DNA of 64,000 nt from assembly GCF_016734765.1 (NCBI RefSeq), contig NZ_JAERQE010000009.1:1-64000 (forward strand), read 5' to 3'. Made by a program: the position numbers and the translations under genes. Below are positions 1-9,617 of the stretch, piece by piece. Numbering within the stretch: the stretch's first letter is position 1; every line of letters begins with the position of its first letter. The stretch comes from Microvirga soli (GTDB lineage: Bacteria; Pseudomonadota; Alphaproteobacteria; Rhizobiales; Beijerinckiaceae). The notes below the pieces were generated by a model. The model ran no database searches, was not told where the DNA came from, and worked only from the letters and a program-made list of their open reading frames with translations.

Positions 1-345
1 TTGCTCACGTCGCGCCACACGGCGTATCACCTGCCGGGGCTCTAACGGCGGCTGGATGAAACTTCAGTGGCAGGTCAGCGGTTCTCGCGTAGTGAGGTCC
101 TTTGAGGAGGCGCAGCATCGCTCAGTGTCCAAAGTGGCATCACCCGCGCTCATATCGCCGATCAGATAAGCCTGGCTGTTAGAAACCGCTTTGCTCAGTT
201 GGGTTGACTTCGCGTGCAGCCCCTTGGACCCTACCTCCAGGCTCTTGCATATACACACAAACCCCCTATAGGTCCTAACCCTGACGCAGCACTCGTTGAA
301 GAAGCGTTGCCTAGTTGCGAATACTTTGGAGTTCGCCTCAAAAGC
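1..345. other. Left edge, no gene supported
   Basis: No convincing coding frame, RNA gene or repeat is visible. The reading frame of the next gene stays open leftward to a GTG near 214, but those 44 extra codons do not look like the family, so this stretch is treated as upstream sequence of the first glycosyltransferase. I see no clear promoter. Confidence 0.5.
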
Positions 346-2271
346 ATGACCATTGCAGAAAAGATCAGACGATATGTACCATCCGCCGCACGTGTGCTCC
401 TAAAGAAGCATTATCCTGAACTCATCGAGCGGGTAGCAACCGGGCTGGACTCTGTTCCCCTCCTCCTGAAGCCGGAGGCATGGAAGGCGGGGCCAAACTC
501 TTACGTTACGGAAACGCGCCAGCTTTCCAAAAAAATGTGGTCAGGGTTCGGAGATAGATCTGCAAGAGATCTCGAGCACCTCAAGCTTTTTGCGCGAAAC
601 CAACGAAAGACCCTTGCCTCCAGTGCTTGGAGCCTCGCGAAATGGTATGCGACCAAAGGTGATTACAGCAGCGCACTGAGCAACACCATTCTGGTAGCCG
701 CAGCCAGACCTAAGCTCCATAAGCACCCCTATGTTCAGCTTTTGATGGTGGAGTGTCTCCTTCAGTTAGATCGACCCGATGAGGCCCTGGACTGGCTGGA
801 GTGGTCAGCGAGGCACGCGAAGCGCAAAAGTGCAGAATTCTGCCTGTCGGCTGCGAACATTCATCATGCGCTTTCAACGCGAGAAGGCGATAGTGCCGCT
901 GCTGACGCTATGCGCCTTGCATGGCTGAACGGGATTTATCAGCAGGCAGGCTTCTCGAGAATTTGCAAGAAGAACGAGGCTGCACCACTCACTCTCGACA
1001 ACATCTCTACTCCGGACGCCTACCCAGTGGATGCGCCGGTCAAGCTGAGCATTCTGATGCCCGCCTATAATTGCGAGCATACGCTGCCGACAGCTTTGAC
1101 GAGCGTCTTGAGCCAAACGTGGCGCAATCTTGAGGTGATCGTTGTCGATGATCAAAGCCAAGACGACACATGGGCCATCATCCAGGATTTTGCGCGTCGT
1201 GACAGCAGAGTAATTCCGATCCGGCATGAAAGAAATGGCGGTGCTTATTTCGCGAGGAACACTGCACTCGCGCACGCCACAGGAGAGTTCGTCAGTGTTC
1301 ACGACTCTGACGACTGGTCCCACCCGGAGAAGTTTGCGGCCCAAATGACATATGCCTTGTCACACCCAGACGGCATCAGCACAACGGTTGGAGTCAGAAC
1401 ATCAGGCGATTTCCGTTTCAGGCCTCACACCGGCGCAGCGATTTTACTGGTGCAGAATCTCTCCTCTATCCTTTTGAAAAGGCAGATTCTCATGGATCTC
1501 GGCGGGTGGGATAGGACACGCGTCGCAGCGGACTCGGAATTCTATGAACGTGTGAAGGCAAGATATGAACTTAGAACGAATACCCTCTTCAAAGAAGTAC
1601 CATTAACCCTCATTCGTTTCAGTCAATCATCCCTAACTCAGACGTCCGCGACCGGCCTTACATCCATCTATTACGGCGCTCGCCGTCAGTATAAGGAGGC
1701 TTACCGCCTCTGGCACGCCGAGGAGCGTGCCAAAGCTGCTCCGGATTTCCGGATGACCGATTCACGCCGGTTCCCTGCCCCGCGTATCATCCTTGGCCAG
1801 AGGGCAACAATAACAGACATTGACGTTGTTATTGTCGGTGACTTTGCTGATGCGGCGTACTCATACGCACAAGACGTCATACAATGGGAGAAACTTACGG
1901 ATGCCGGTCTGAAACTGGGAATCGCCCATTGGCCGGCATACAAACATGCAGAAACCGACATAGCATCGTCGATCCGCGCCGCAATTTCATCGGGTCTCGT
2001 CGAGAATATGGTCCCCGGCGAGACGATTTCATGTGCGGCGGTGATCCTTTCAAGCGCAGACCTACTCACCGAACCTCCCTACGCGCTCCCATTGATATCG
2101 ACGCAGCATCTCTACATCGCTGGCAAATCGACTGTATCAGACGAACAGAGGGAGGCAGCGCGGGATCACTTTGGCTGTGACCCTCTTGTTATCGCTAATG
2201 ATTATGTAGCTCCCGTGTTAGAGCAGCTTGAGAGTTCCATCCCAACAAACTTCAGGATAGACGGCTTATAA
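346..2271 (+). CDS. Family 2 glycosyltransferase with helical N-terminus and extra C-terminal domain
   Basis: Predicted inverting glycosyltransferase for surface polysaccharide synthesis. ATG 346 is chosen because MTIAEKIRRYVPSAARVLL is a plausible amphipathic N-terminus; a GTG at 214 would add 44 unlike residues. The 641-residue product has about 230 helical, TPR-like residues, then a GT2 (GT-A) fold: LSILMPAYN near 234, DDQS near 268 and the DxD-type metal motif DSDDW at 320-324. About 130 further C-terminal residues match no domain I know. The convergent neighbour at 2325-3893 has the same helical-plus-GT2 layout and shares the motif (R/Y)(R/K)xAxxLWH near the end of the GT domain, so the two are paralogues. 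Base composition is less GC-rich than later genes, suggesting transfer. No acceptor or donor can be assigned. Confidence 0.8.
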   Translation: MTIAEKIRRYVPSAARVLLKKHYPELIERVATGLDSVPLLLKPEAWKAGPNSYVTETRQLSKKMWSGFGDRSARDLEHLKLFARNQRKTLASSAWSLAKWYATKGDYSSALSNTILVAAARPKLHKHPYVQLLMVECLLQLDRPDEALDWLEWSARHAKRKSAEFCLSAANIHHALSTREGDSAAADAMRLAWLNGIYQQAGFSRICKKNEAAPLTLDNISTPDAYPVDAPVKLSILMPAYNCEHTLPTALTSVLSQTWRNLEVIVVDDQSQDDTWAIIQDFARRDSRVIPIRHERNGGAYFARNTALAHATGEFVSVHDSDDWSHPEKFAAQMTYALSHPDGISTTVGVRTSGDFRFRPHTGAAILLVQNLSSILLKRQILMDLGGWDRTRVAADSEFYERVKARYELRTNTLFKEVPLTLIRFSQSSLTQTSATGLTSIYYGARRQYKEAYRLWHAEERAKAAPDFRMTDSRRFPAPRIILGQRATITDIDVVIVGDFADAAYSYAQDVIQWEKLTDAGLKLGIAHWPAYKHAETDIASSIRAAISSGLVENMVPGETISCAAVILSSADLLTEPPYALPLISTQHLYIAGKSTVSDEQREAARDHFGCDPLVIANDYVAPVLEQLESSIPTNFRIDGL

Positions 2272-2324
2272 TCTCAATGATGCAGTCAGCGGTCGCCAGT
2301 CAGCAGCGCTTTCTGCCAACTTGC

Positions 2325-3893
2325 CTAAGTAGAGAGCAGGCTCTCAGGGATCGGGAAAGGGCGGTCGTTGAGGGGAAACGGCATGTATAGACGGTCTGTC
2401 GTCTCGTGCCACAGTCCGAACGCTCTACGATATTCACTTCGAGCAGGACTGAAGATCCCAAGGTCGTTGTCTATCTGGAATAGCCCTCCGCCCGACAGAC
2501 TTGCATCAGACCAACTGACGAAAGAGAGAAGTTTGTTGATCCTCTGGATGCTGTTGTGCCCGAAGGCGCGCTCCATTCTCAGATGAAACTCCCCATCCCC
2601 GGCTGCTCGGACAGAGTCATACCAACCGATAGTGCTCATGACCGGCACTCGCCTGTACATCAGAGATGATGCATCTGGCCTGAAGTATCCGCTCAATGCC
2701 CGGAACCCACGCTGATCTGAACATCGAATATGCTCCACCCAGGTTGCGACAATGGAGGGCTGCCGCTGCAACTCGGACACGGCTACTTCAATCTTCTGCG
2801 GGTGCGCCCAGTCATCAGCATCTTGGTTGGTGACGAGTTCACCTCTGGCCGCCGCGAGACCCGTATTCCGGGCAACAAACACACCTGAATTCTTTTCCAG
2901 AGAAATCAGGCGGAGGCGCTGATCGGCAGCACAGATTCGCATCACGATGTCTGCGGTTGCATCATCGCTGAAATCGTCGACGACGATCACCTCGATATTC
3001 TGGTATGTCTGGCGCCGCAAGGATTCCAGCGCATATCCGACGGTTGATGCGCTGTTGAAGGCTGGCATCAAAATTGACACGAGAGGTCCGCTGATGGTCG
3101 GACGCGGCTCCGGTGTCGCCTGCAGGTTCTCGCATGCGACGGGCTGGCTCATGTTCTTGAGGCCGATGGGTAAAACGCCTTGCCTTTCAAGGAGGCCGTT
3201 GACCGCTGCCAGCTGCAGGTCAAACCGTCGATTCCAGAAGTGGATCTGTGCATCCAGAAGATCGAGCTTCATCCTGTTGCGTGCGCTTCCCGCCCCATGG
3301 CGGAGCGCACGTTCCAATCCGAGGGCGCCGGCCTCCCACCCTTTCTCACGAAGATCATGGGCACACTTCAGAATTGTGTCAAAGTGATCGACTGCCAAAT
3401 GTGATGCATGCTTGACAACGCGCTGGACAGCTGCGGAGTGGATCTCCGAGCCCAGCTTCTCGGCAAAAGGCAGAGCCTTGCTCAGAAACTCGGACGCGGC
3501 GATGCTCTCTCTTTCACTCAGCACTTCCTTGATGGTCTCGGCAATCACCTCAACTTGCCTGAGATTGGCAGACGCGATCAGATTCATGTGACGACAGAGA
3601 TAATCTCCCCTGAACTTTATCGGCATTGTCCCGTAGGCGGAGACGACATCATCAAAACGATGAGCTGCAAAGTAGCTGTTGAGCAGCATCCTCCACGCTC
3701 GAAGCCTCTTGCGCTTAATTGCCTCGAGTAGCACAGCGGAAGCATTGAAGTTGCCTTGATCAATGTGCTTGCGCGCCCGCTCCAGGACCAGGCTCTGCCC
3801 GGAAAAATCGATTGCTCTAATCCGGGACACGGTCTCCCGGACAAAGCCTATGGTTCTTAAGTGAGAGCGAACTCTCCTGAGCAGCTTTTGCAT
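2325..3893 (-). CDS. Family 2 glycosyltransferase with helical N-terminus
   Basis: 522 residues. Residues 1-260 are helix-rich and TPR-like, and residues 265-480 form a GT2 catalytic domain: VSILMPAFN near 268, VVDDFSDD near 302 and the DxD-type motif QDADDW near 357. The protein stops after RPFPIPESLL, the point that in the convergent paralogue (RRFPAPRIIL) leads into an additional C-terminal domain. It is thus the short version of the same architecture. It lies 46 bases upstream of rfbA on the same strand and may be co-transcribed into, or read ahead of, the dTDP-sugar genes. The role is inferred as transfer of a sugar to a lipid-linked or growing glycan at the cytoplasmic face of the inner membrane. 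Confidence 0.8.
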   Translation of the reverse strand: MQKLLRRVRSHLRTIGFVRETVSRIRAIDFSGQSLVLERARKHIDQGNFNASAVLLEAIKRKRLRAWRMLLNSYFAAHRFDDVVSAYGTMPIKFRGDYLCRHMNLIASANLRQVEVIAETIKEVLSERESIAASEFLSKALPFAEKLGSEIHSAAVQRVVKHASHLAVDHFDTILKCAHDLREKGWEAGALGLERALRHGAGSARNRMKLDLLDAQIHFWNRRFDLQLAAVNGLLERQGVLPIGLKNMSQPVACENLQATPEPRPTISGPLVSILMPAFNSASTVGYALESLRRQTYQNIEVIVVDDFSDDATADIVMRICAADQRLRLISLEKNSGVFVARNTGLAAARGELVTNQDADDWAHPQKIEVAVSELQRQPSIVATWVEHIRCSDQRGFRALSGYFRPDASSLMYRRVPVMSTIGWYDSVRAAGDGEFHLRMERAFGHNSIQRINKLLSFVSWSDASLSGGGLFQIDNDLGIFSPARSEYRRAFGLWHETTDRLYMPFPLNDRPFPIPESLLST

Positions 3894-3939
3894 TGAGCGG
3901 GACGACCTGTCAGAAATGTGGGCCCGATCGGATTCCGCG

Positions 3940-4833
3940 TCACGAGCTCCTGAGCGGCAATTGATCGGCTCCTTCAGCTATCCTTAGCAAGTAATGGCCA
4001 TAAGAGCTCTTAGACAGTTTGTGACCTAGAGCCAAAAGCTGATCACGGTCGATCCAGCCGGCATTGTAGGCGATCTCCTCCGGACAGGCGATCCGGAAAC
4101 CCTGGCGTCTCTCCAAAGCACGCACGAATTCTGCAGCCTCGACGAGGCTATCAGGCGTTCCTGTGTCTAGCCATGCATAACCGCGCCCCATGAGTTCGAC
4201 GTGGAGCTGACCTTGTTCGAGATATGCCCGATTGACATCGGTGATCTCGAGTTCACCTCGAGCAGATGGCTTCAGGTGAGCCGCAATATCGACCACTTGG
4301 TGATCGTAGAAATACAGTCCGGTCACGGCCCAACTCGAACGAGGAACCACGGGCTTTTCCTCGATTGAGATTGCTCGTCCTCTTTGGTCAAACTCAACTA
4401 CCCCGTAGCGCTCGGGATCGGTGACATGGTAGGCGAACACCGATGCACCGGACGTACGGGCGGCGGCTGAACGCAAGAGATCCGTCAACCCATGTCCATA
4501 ATAGACGTTATCGCCTAGGATGAGAACCGATGGCCCGCCTGAGATGAACTCGGCGCCGATTATATATGCTTGGGCAAGCCCTTCAGGTCGCGGCTGCTCT
4601 GCATAGGACAGGCGGATACCCCACTGCCCCCCGTCTCCCAACAATTGGCGGAAACGCGGCAGGTCGTCCGGAGTGGAGATGATGAGAATGTCTCGAACCC
4701 CCGCCAGCATGAGTGTGGTCAAGGGGTAGTAGATCATCGGCTTGTCGTAGATCGGAAGCAACTGCTTCGACGTGACATACGTCATCGGATGCAGCCGCGT
4801 TCCGCTTCCTCCGGCCAGAATGATGCCCTTCAT
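3940..4833 (-). CDS. rfbA: Glucose-1-phosphate thymidylyltransferase (RmlA)
   Basis: Makes dTDP-glucose from dTTP and glucose-1-phosphate, the first step of the dTDP-rhamnose pathway. The 297 residues match the usual length of about 290. The N-terminal nucleotide-binding motif GGSGTRLHP is at 8-16, followed by [13 protein letters not shown] and the metal-site region [10 protein letters not shown] near 110. ATG 4833 has a good ribosome site (AAGGAG). The order rfbB-rfbC-rfbA on this strand indicates one operon. Function at family level is near certain. Confidence 0.95.
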   Translation of the reverse strand: MKGIILAGGSGTRLHPMTYVTSKQLLPIYDKPMIYYPLTTLMLAGVRDILIISTPDDLPRFRQLLGDGGQWGIRLSYAEQPRPEGLAQAYIIGAEFISGGPSVLILGDNVYYGHGLTDLLRSAAARTSGASVFAYHVTDPERYGVVEFDQRGRAISIEEKPVVPRSSWAVTGLYFYDHQVVDIAAHLKPSARGELEITDVNRAYLEQGQLHVELMGRGYAWLDTGTPDSLVEAAEFVRALERRQGFRIACPEEIAYNAGWIDRDQLLALGHKLSKSSYGHYLLRIAEGADQLPLRSS

Positions 4834-4885
4834 CGCTGTATCTCCTTGGCACCCCGCCGTATCAGGGCGTGTTCAGGTTGCGCCA

Positions 4886-5443
4886 CTATGCAAAATAGAC
4901 CGGGAGTTCCGCCAGGCTTGGATGCTTGCGGTCCTTGTCAGAAAGAACTGCCCTCGCTGGCTCAACGGGCCAAGCAATGCCCAGGGTTGGATCGTCCCAA
5001 GCCAAACCATGGTCATGGGCAGCCGAGTAATAGGCAGAAACCTTGTAATAAATTTCGGTGTTCGGCTCGAGCGTGCAAAAACCGTGAGCGAAGCCAATAG
5101 GCACAAACAGCTGACGGCCGTTTTCTGCCGAAAGCTCAACCGCCACATGCCGACCATAGGTTGGGGATGTGTGTCGGAGATCGACCACGATATCCTGGAT
5201 TGCGCCGCGTATGACGCGAATGAGCTTTGCCTGAGCAAATGGTTCGCTCTGGAAATGCAGGCCTCGGATCGTGCCGACAGCAGTGGACATGGAGTGATTG
5301 TCTTGGACAAATTCTGTGTCGATACCAGCCTCGGTGTAACGCTGCCGGTGATAGGTTTCGGAAAAGAAGCCTCGGCGATCACCCAGGCGCTTTGGCGTCA
5401 CGATTTTCACCTCCGGGATCGCAGTCGGTTCCACACTCAGCAC
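4886..5443 (-). CDS. rfbC: dTDP-4-dehydrorhamnose 3,5-epimerase (RmlC)
   Basis: Cupin-fold epimerase that converts dTDP-4-keto-6-deoxyglucose to dTDP-4-keto-rhamnose. The frame is open further upstream but would run into rfbB. GTG 5443 (VLSVEPTAIPEVKI), preceded by a GAAGAGAGA stretch, gives 185 residues, the usual family length; GTG 5434 is a possible alternative. Visible signatures are RGFFSETY, the catalytic histidine in RGLHFQ, DIVVDLR and the active-site tyrosine region YYKVSAYYS. It lies between rfbB (41 bases upstream) and rfbA (52 bases downstream) on the same strand. Confidence 0.93.
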   Translation of the reverse strand: MLSVEPTAIPEVKIVTPKRLGDRRGFFSETYHRQRYTEAGIDTEFVQDNHSMSTAVGTIRGLHFQSEPFAQAKLIRVIRGAIQDIVVDLRHTSPTYGRHVAVELSAENGRQLFVPIGFAHGFCTLEPNTEIYYKVSAYYSAAHDHGLAWDDPTLGIAWPVEPARAVLSDKDRKHPSLAELPVYFA

Positions 5444-5484
5444 GTTTTGTCTCTCTTCAACCTGCGTGGCTAACCTCGGCCACG

Positions 5485-6546
5485 TTAGACGGCCACACCG
5501 AGCCGCTCGCCGCGATATATGCCTGAGCGGACGCGCTCCCACCAAGCCCGATTGTTGATATACCACGAGACTGTTTTCCGCAGACCCGTCTCGAATGTTT
5601 CAGCCGGGCGCCAGCCCAGCTCACGCTCAATCTTGCGGGCATTGATGGCATAGCGGAGGTCATGCCCAGGCCGGTCGGTCACGTACGTGATGAGCTTCTC
5701 CCGCGCATCGATGCCGTGACTGGGCGACAGCTCGTCGACGAGTTGGCAGATGGACCTGACGACATCGATGTTCGTCCTCTCGTTCCAGCCACCGATATTA
5801 TAGTTCTCGCCCACCCTGCCCTTTTCTGCCACGAGGATCAGAGCCTCAGCGTGATCGTCCACATAGAGCCAGTCTCGCACGTTCTCGCCCTTGCCGTAAA
5901 CCGGCAACGGCTTTCCCTCCAAGGCGTTGAGGATCATGAGTGGAATGAGTTTCTCGGGAAAATGATAGGGGCCGTAGTTGTTCGAGCAGTTCGTGATCAG
6001 TGTCGGCAGGCCATAGGTGTGGTGCCAGGCGCGAACGAAATGGTCCGAGGCCGCCTTCGACGCCGAATATGGCGAGTTGGGCTGATACGGATACTCCTCA
6101 TGGAAGAAGCCTTCCTGGCCAAGGGATCCGAAAACTTCGTCAGTCGAGATGTGATGGAAGCGGAATGTATCGCGATGCGCGGCATCAAGCCTATTCCAGT
6201 AAGCCAGAGCCGCCTGGAGTAGTGTAAAGGTGCCGACGACATTTGTCTGCACGAACTCTCCTGGGCCATCGATTGAGCGATCAACATGGCTTTCGGCCGC
6301 AAGATGCATGATCACATCTGGCTTGTACTCATCGATCAGCGTTTGCATCTGTCGGGCGTCTGCAATATCGGCTCGCACGAAGCGATAGCGGTCACTGTTC
6401 GCAACGGAATTGAGGGAATCAAGATTTCCCGCATAGGTGAGCTTGTCGACAACGAGAAGCTGATGTGGTGTGCTGGAAATCAGCTTGCGGACTACAGCCG
6501 ATCCGATAAATCCGGCGCCTCCGGTGACCAAAAATCTCTTTGCCAT
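5485..6546 (-). CDS. rfbB: dTDP-glucose 4,6-dehydratase (RmlB)
   Basis: Short-chain dehydrogenase-type dehydratase acting on dTDP-glucose with bound NAD. ATG 6546 is chosen so that the Rossmann motif [10 protein letters not shown] falls at the N-terminus; an in-frame start at 6582 would add 12 unlikely residues. The 353 residues include [12 protein letters not shown], the catalytic STDEVFG loop and the [10 protein letters not shown] active-site motif. The 201 bases upstream (6547-6747) are AT-rich and carry no gene, so a promoter for rfbBCA may sit there. No rfbD is present in the window although A, B and C are. Confidence 0.95.
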   Translation of the reverse strand: MAKRFLVTGGAGFIGSAVVRKLISSTPHQLLVVDKLTYAGNLDSLNSVANSDRYRFVRADIADARQMQTLIDEYKPDVIMHLAAESHVDRSIDGPGEFVQTNVVGTFTLLQAALAYWNRLDAAHRDTFRFHHISTDEVFGSLGQEGFFHEEYPYQPNSPYSASKAASDHFVRAWHHTYGLPTLITNCSNNYGPYHFPEKLIPLMILNALEGKPLPVYGKGENVRDWLYVDDHAEALILVAEKGRVGENYNIGGWNERTNIDVVRSICQLVDELSPSHGIDAREKLITYVTDRPGHDLRYAINARKIERELGWRPAETFETGLRKTVSWYINNRAWWERVRSGIYRGERLGVAV

Positions 6547-6747
6547 GACCCACGCTCTTCTTTGTTCCGAACCGCTGAGCATGCCCTACTGCTTAGCTTA
6601 GGCGACCTGCTTTCTGTATCTCGGGCAGGCTACTAGCGTAAAATGGTAATATCGTCCACGACTTCGGGGTGCCGCGATCTAAAGGTCAATAAGGCACATT
6701 GAGCCCATTATTAAACTTTAGGTAGAAAAACAGGATCGAGACCCTGC

Positions 6748-8754
6748 TTACCGCGCAGACTGGAAATAGTGCGCCGCTGCTTTTCGGATCCGCTCCAGGA
6801 CCGGATGCTCCTCGACCTGCCGGTACGCTCCCAAGATCGTGTCTGCACCATAGAGCTCCCTCAAGCGCTTCCAGGCCTCGGCCATGTGAACCACGCGCTT
6901 CTCCTCGTCAATGCTTCTCGACTTACGGTGATAGACGAACGTGTTCGTGGCCACGGCGAGTTCAAATCCGGCCGCGACAGCCCTGAAACAATAGTCGTTC
7001 TCCTCCCCATAGAAGAGCTTGAAGTTCTCCTCGTCGAAGTAGCCGATGCTGTCGATCACCTTCTTCTTGATGCCGAAGCAGAAGCCGTGAACGAGTGGCA
7101 CACGGGGCACGGGATCCGCATCGCTCCAGGTTTCGCAGGCTCGGTCGAGGTCTGCAGCTGTGACCCCCTTCGGCAAAGCATTGATTGCCGTGTTCTTACC
7201 GGTGCTTCTGATATTGGGAATCGATTGCGCTCCTGCCGCGTTCGACAGGGGCCCCACGATGCCGATCCGTTCGCTCCGGTTGGCGGCATCGAGAAGCTTC
7301 ACGGCCCAGTCCGCGCTCACAATCGTGTCGCTGTTCAGAAGGATGCGAAAAGCCGCAGTTCCAGCAGCAAGGCCTCGGTTCGCCGAACGCGTATAGCCCA
7401 GGTTTTGCTCGTTCTCGAGCAACGTGACCTGATCCCGGTTGGCCGCGAAATCGCGGAGGTAGGAGGTCGTCTCCTCGTCTGAGCGGTCATTGACGACAAT
7501 GATCGTGTGATTTGGCCGCAATGCCGCCCAAGCGGCCTCCAAGCAGAGGCGCACATCCTCCAAGGCATTGTGGACGCAGACCACAATATCGATGGCAACA
7601 TCGGCCACGGGTTCTAACTGCCGGTTCCTGATTTCGGCGAAGGGTGTGCCCCTAGAAGGATCAGCATGACGTCCAAGCCTCAGGAGAGCCTCCGGGATCA
7701 CCAGAGCCCGTGCGAAGCTATGCCGGAAATAAAGAAAATCCTCATGGTCCCTCACAGAGGTGCCCTCCGGTAGGAGCGGCGCAATGTGCAGGTCGTTACA
7801 GCGGTAGCTCACCCATGCAAGTCCAAGCTGATCACGGCGGCTGAAACGCTCGATCTGCTGCCACCACAGGTGCAGGGCGTTGGCTGTTCCGTGCCTCTTC
7901 AGTGGAACGACCATGAAGCCGGTTTCGAACAATGGCTGTTTCTGGGGCAGGCCAGCCCTCCTGTAGTCCTCGACCTGCTTGTCAATGAGCTTTGAGGAAT
8001 CTTTCTTCAGTCGCTTGCAAGCCTCAGCCTCGTCATAAAAGCAGGCGCGATGCGGATGCGAGATCAGGCCGAGATTGGCACTCCGGCTCTCCACCATTTC
8101 GATATAGCTATGAATGTCGCCCTTCAGGATGATGTTGGCATCCAGCCAAACAGCAACCTCATGGCCCGGAAACAGTTCATGGGGGTGCGTCTTGATCCAC
8201 CGTGCGATTCTGGTCGGATCAGGATGGTAGTACGGCGCCGAGCGCATCTGCCAGATACCGTAGTCATTTCGTGGCCGATCCGTGAAGCACACGTAATCGA
8301 CTGCCGGATCGATGCGTTCTGGGAGAAGCAAGTTGTCGTACTCGCCAAAGATGGCCGTATAGAAGACGATCCTGCGCTGTGGCGGGGCAGTAACGCGGTA
8401 GGCGGAGATCTGCTCCTCAAGCTCGCTGCGAACATCCCACCGATTGTCAAACAAGGCCTGTGCCATCTGCTTCGGCAGCGTTGTCGCAAGTCCATCCTTC
8501 GTTCGGTCTAGGGTGCGCTGCACTCCCCCAGCTACGCCTGGAAGCGCCTGCGCCAAGACGCGCAAGGGGCGCGTCACAGTCCAGGACAGGGAGCCCCGAA
8601 TCCCTTTGATCTCCGTCTGCAACCCACGAATGGTGGCTCGCAGCTCAGCAATCTCTTCCTTTTGCCGCCGAAGCTGCTCTTGGAGGGCGGCGGCATCCCT
8701 TTCAGCGCCGAGATCTGCCTTGTTCGTGCATGAGCACTGAGCATCCTGAGTCAT
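6748..8754 (-). CDS. Coiled coil, DUF616 and GT2 fusion glycosyltransferase
   Basis: 668-residue composite protein. Residues about 18-55 form a coiled coil (QLRRQKEEIAELRATIRGL) followed by SLSWTVTRPLRVL, a linker often seen after coiled coils in bacterial glycosyltransferases. Residues about 126-345 match DUF616, a GT-A-like family: RIVFYTAIFGEYDN, CFTDRP and VAVWLDANI (a DxN variant of the metal motif). Residues about 380-640 are a GT2 domain with VVNDRSDE, LNSDT and HGFCFGI. It may therefore add two successive sugars. It is first in the minus-strand run towards rfbB. Domain calls are by eye and the acceptor is unknown. Confidence 0.8.
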   Translation of the reverse strand: MTQDAQCSCTNKADLGAERDAAALQEQLRRQKEEIAELRATIRGLQTEIKGIRGSLSWTVTRPLRVLAQALPGVAGGVQRTLDRTKDGLATTLPKQMAQALFDNRWDVRSELEEQISAYRVTAPPQRRIVFYTAIFGEYDNLLLPERIDPAVDYVCFTDRPRNDYGIWQMRSAPYYHPDPTRIARWIKTHPHELFPGHEVAVWLDANIILKGDIHSYIEMVESRSANLGLISHPHRACFYDEAEACKRLKKDSSKLIDKQVEDYRRAGLPQKQPLFETGFMVVPLKRHGTANALHLWWQQIERFSRRDQLGLAWVSYRCNDLHIAPLLPEGTSVRDHEDFLYFRHSFARALVIPEALLRLGRHADPSRGTPFAEIRNRQLEPVADVAIDIVVCVHNALEDVRLCLEAAWAALRPNHTIIVVNDRSDEETTSYLRDFAANRDQVTLLENEQNLGYTRSANRGLAAGTAAFRILLNSDTIVSADWAVKLLDAANRSERIGIVGPLSNAAGAQSIPNIRSTGKNTAINALPKGVTAADLDRACETWSDADPVPRVPLVHGFCFGIKKKVIDSIGYFDEENFKLFYGEENDYCFRAVAAGFELAVATNTFVYHRKSRSIDEEKRVVHMAEAWKRLRELYGADTILGAYRQVEEHPVLERIRKAAAHYFQSAR

Positions 8755-8849
8755 ACGTCAACAACCTTCCAGCTCAGGGCCCGCACCACACCTGCATCGT
8801 GTCCATGCCGCTCCTTCGACCATTTCTGTAGGAATGACATTAACTCTTG

Positions 8850-9608
8850 CTACTTGGTGTCTGTCCCCGTAGACGCCGCGTAGGTTTCAATAACCTCTTC
8901 GATGGGCCCCAATGCCTTTACGCGGCCATGCTCCAAAAGAAGTGCCTTGTTGCAAAGATCCCGCAGCACCTTGTTCGAGTGCGAGGCCAGAACGAGAAGC
9001 TTAGAGTCTCGTGCAAAGCCTTCTAGCTTTTCGTTCGCCTTCTTGAGGAAGCGGGCATCACCCGTCGCTACGACTTCATCCAGCAACAGGATATCAGTCT
9101 CGACATGGGTGGAGATGGCAAACGCCAACCGCGCGCGCATGCCCGAGGAGTAGGTACGCATGGGCAGATCAAGGAAGTCGCCGAGTTCACTGAATTCAGC
9201 GATCACATCGGCTTTCTTCTTCAGTTCAGCCTTGCTCATCCCGAGAAACAGGCCGCGAATGAAGATATTGTCATAGCCGGTCGAGTCCATGTCCATGCCA
9301 AAGCTGAGGTTCAGCAATGGCGCAACACGTCCTTGGACCGTGACGCGTCCATGCGTCGGCGTATAAAGTTTGGCCATGACGCGCAGAAGCGTGGTTTTGC
9401 CAGCACCATTGTGCCCGAGCAGTGCTAGGCGATCCCCTGGCCCTAGCGTGAGCGACAACTGATCCAATGCACGCACGATCAATTGGCCGGACTGCCCTGA
9501 TGACAGCTGCCCGCCAATGGGCCTCTCATCGGACGACCGACGCCGATCCGATTTCAAGGCGTGGACTGGAAATTCCAGCGTTATGTTTTCAAGCTTAATC
9601 AGCGCCAT
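8850..9608 (-). CDS. wzt: Polysaccharide export ABC transporter ATPase (Wzt/KpsT type)
   Basis: Energises export of a lipid-linked glycan across the inner membrane with the adjacent permease. Walker A is LLGHNGAGKTTLL near 80, the signature is YSSGMRARLAF near 155 and Walker B is DILLLDEVVATGD. At 252 residues it consists of the nucleotide-binding domain only. The roughly 180-residue C-terminal glycan-binding domain of the O9a-type Wzt proteins is absent, so export should not depend on recognition of a capped chain end. It lies 9 bases downstream of the permease gene. Confidence 0.9.
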   Translation of the reverse strand: MALIKLENITLEFPVHALKSDRRRSSDERPIGGQLSSGQSGQLIVRALDQLSLTLGPGDRLALLGHNGAGKTTLLRVMAKLYTPTHGRVTVQGRVAPLLNLSFGMDMDSTGYDNIFIRGLFLGMSKAELKKKADVIAEFSELGDFLDLPMRTYSSGMRARLAFAISTHVETDILLLDEVVATGDARFLKKANEKLEGFARDSKLLVLASHSNKVLRDLCNKALLLEHGRVKALGPIEEVIETYAASTGTDTK

Positions 9609-9617
9609 CGTCTGACC

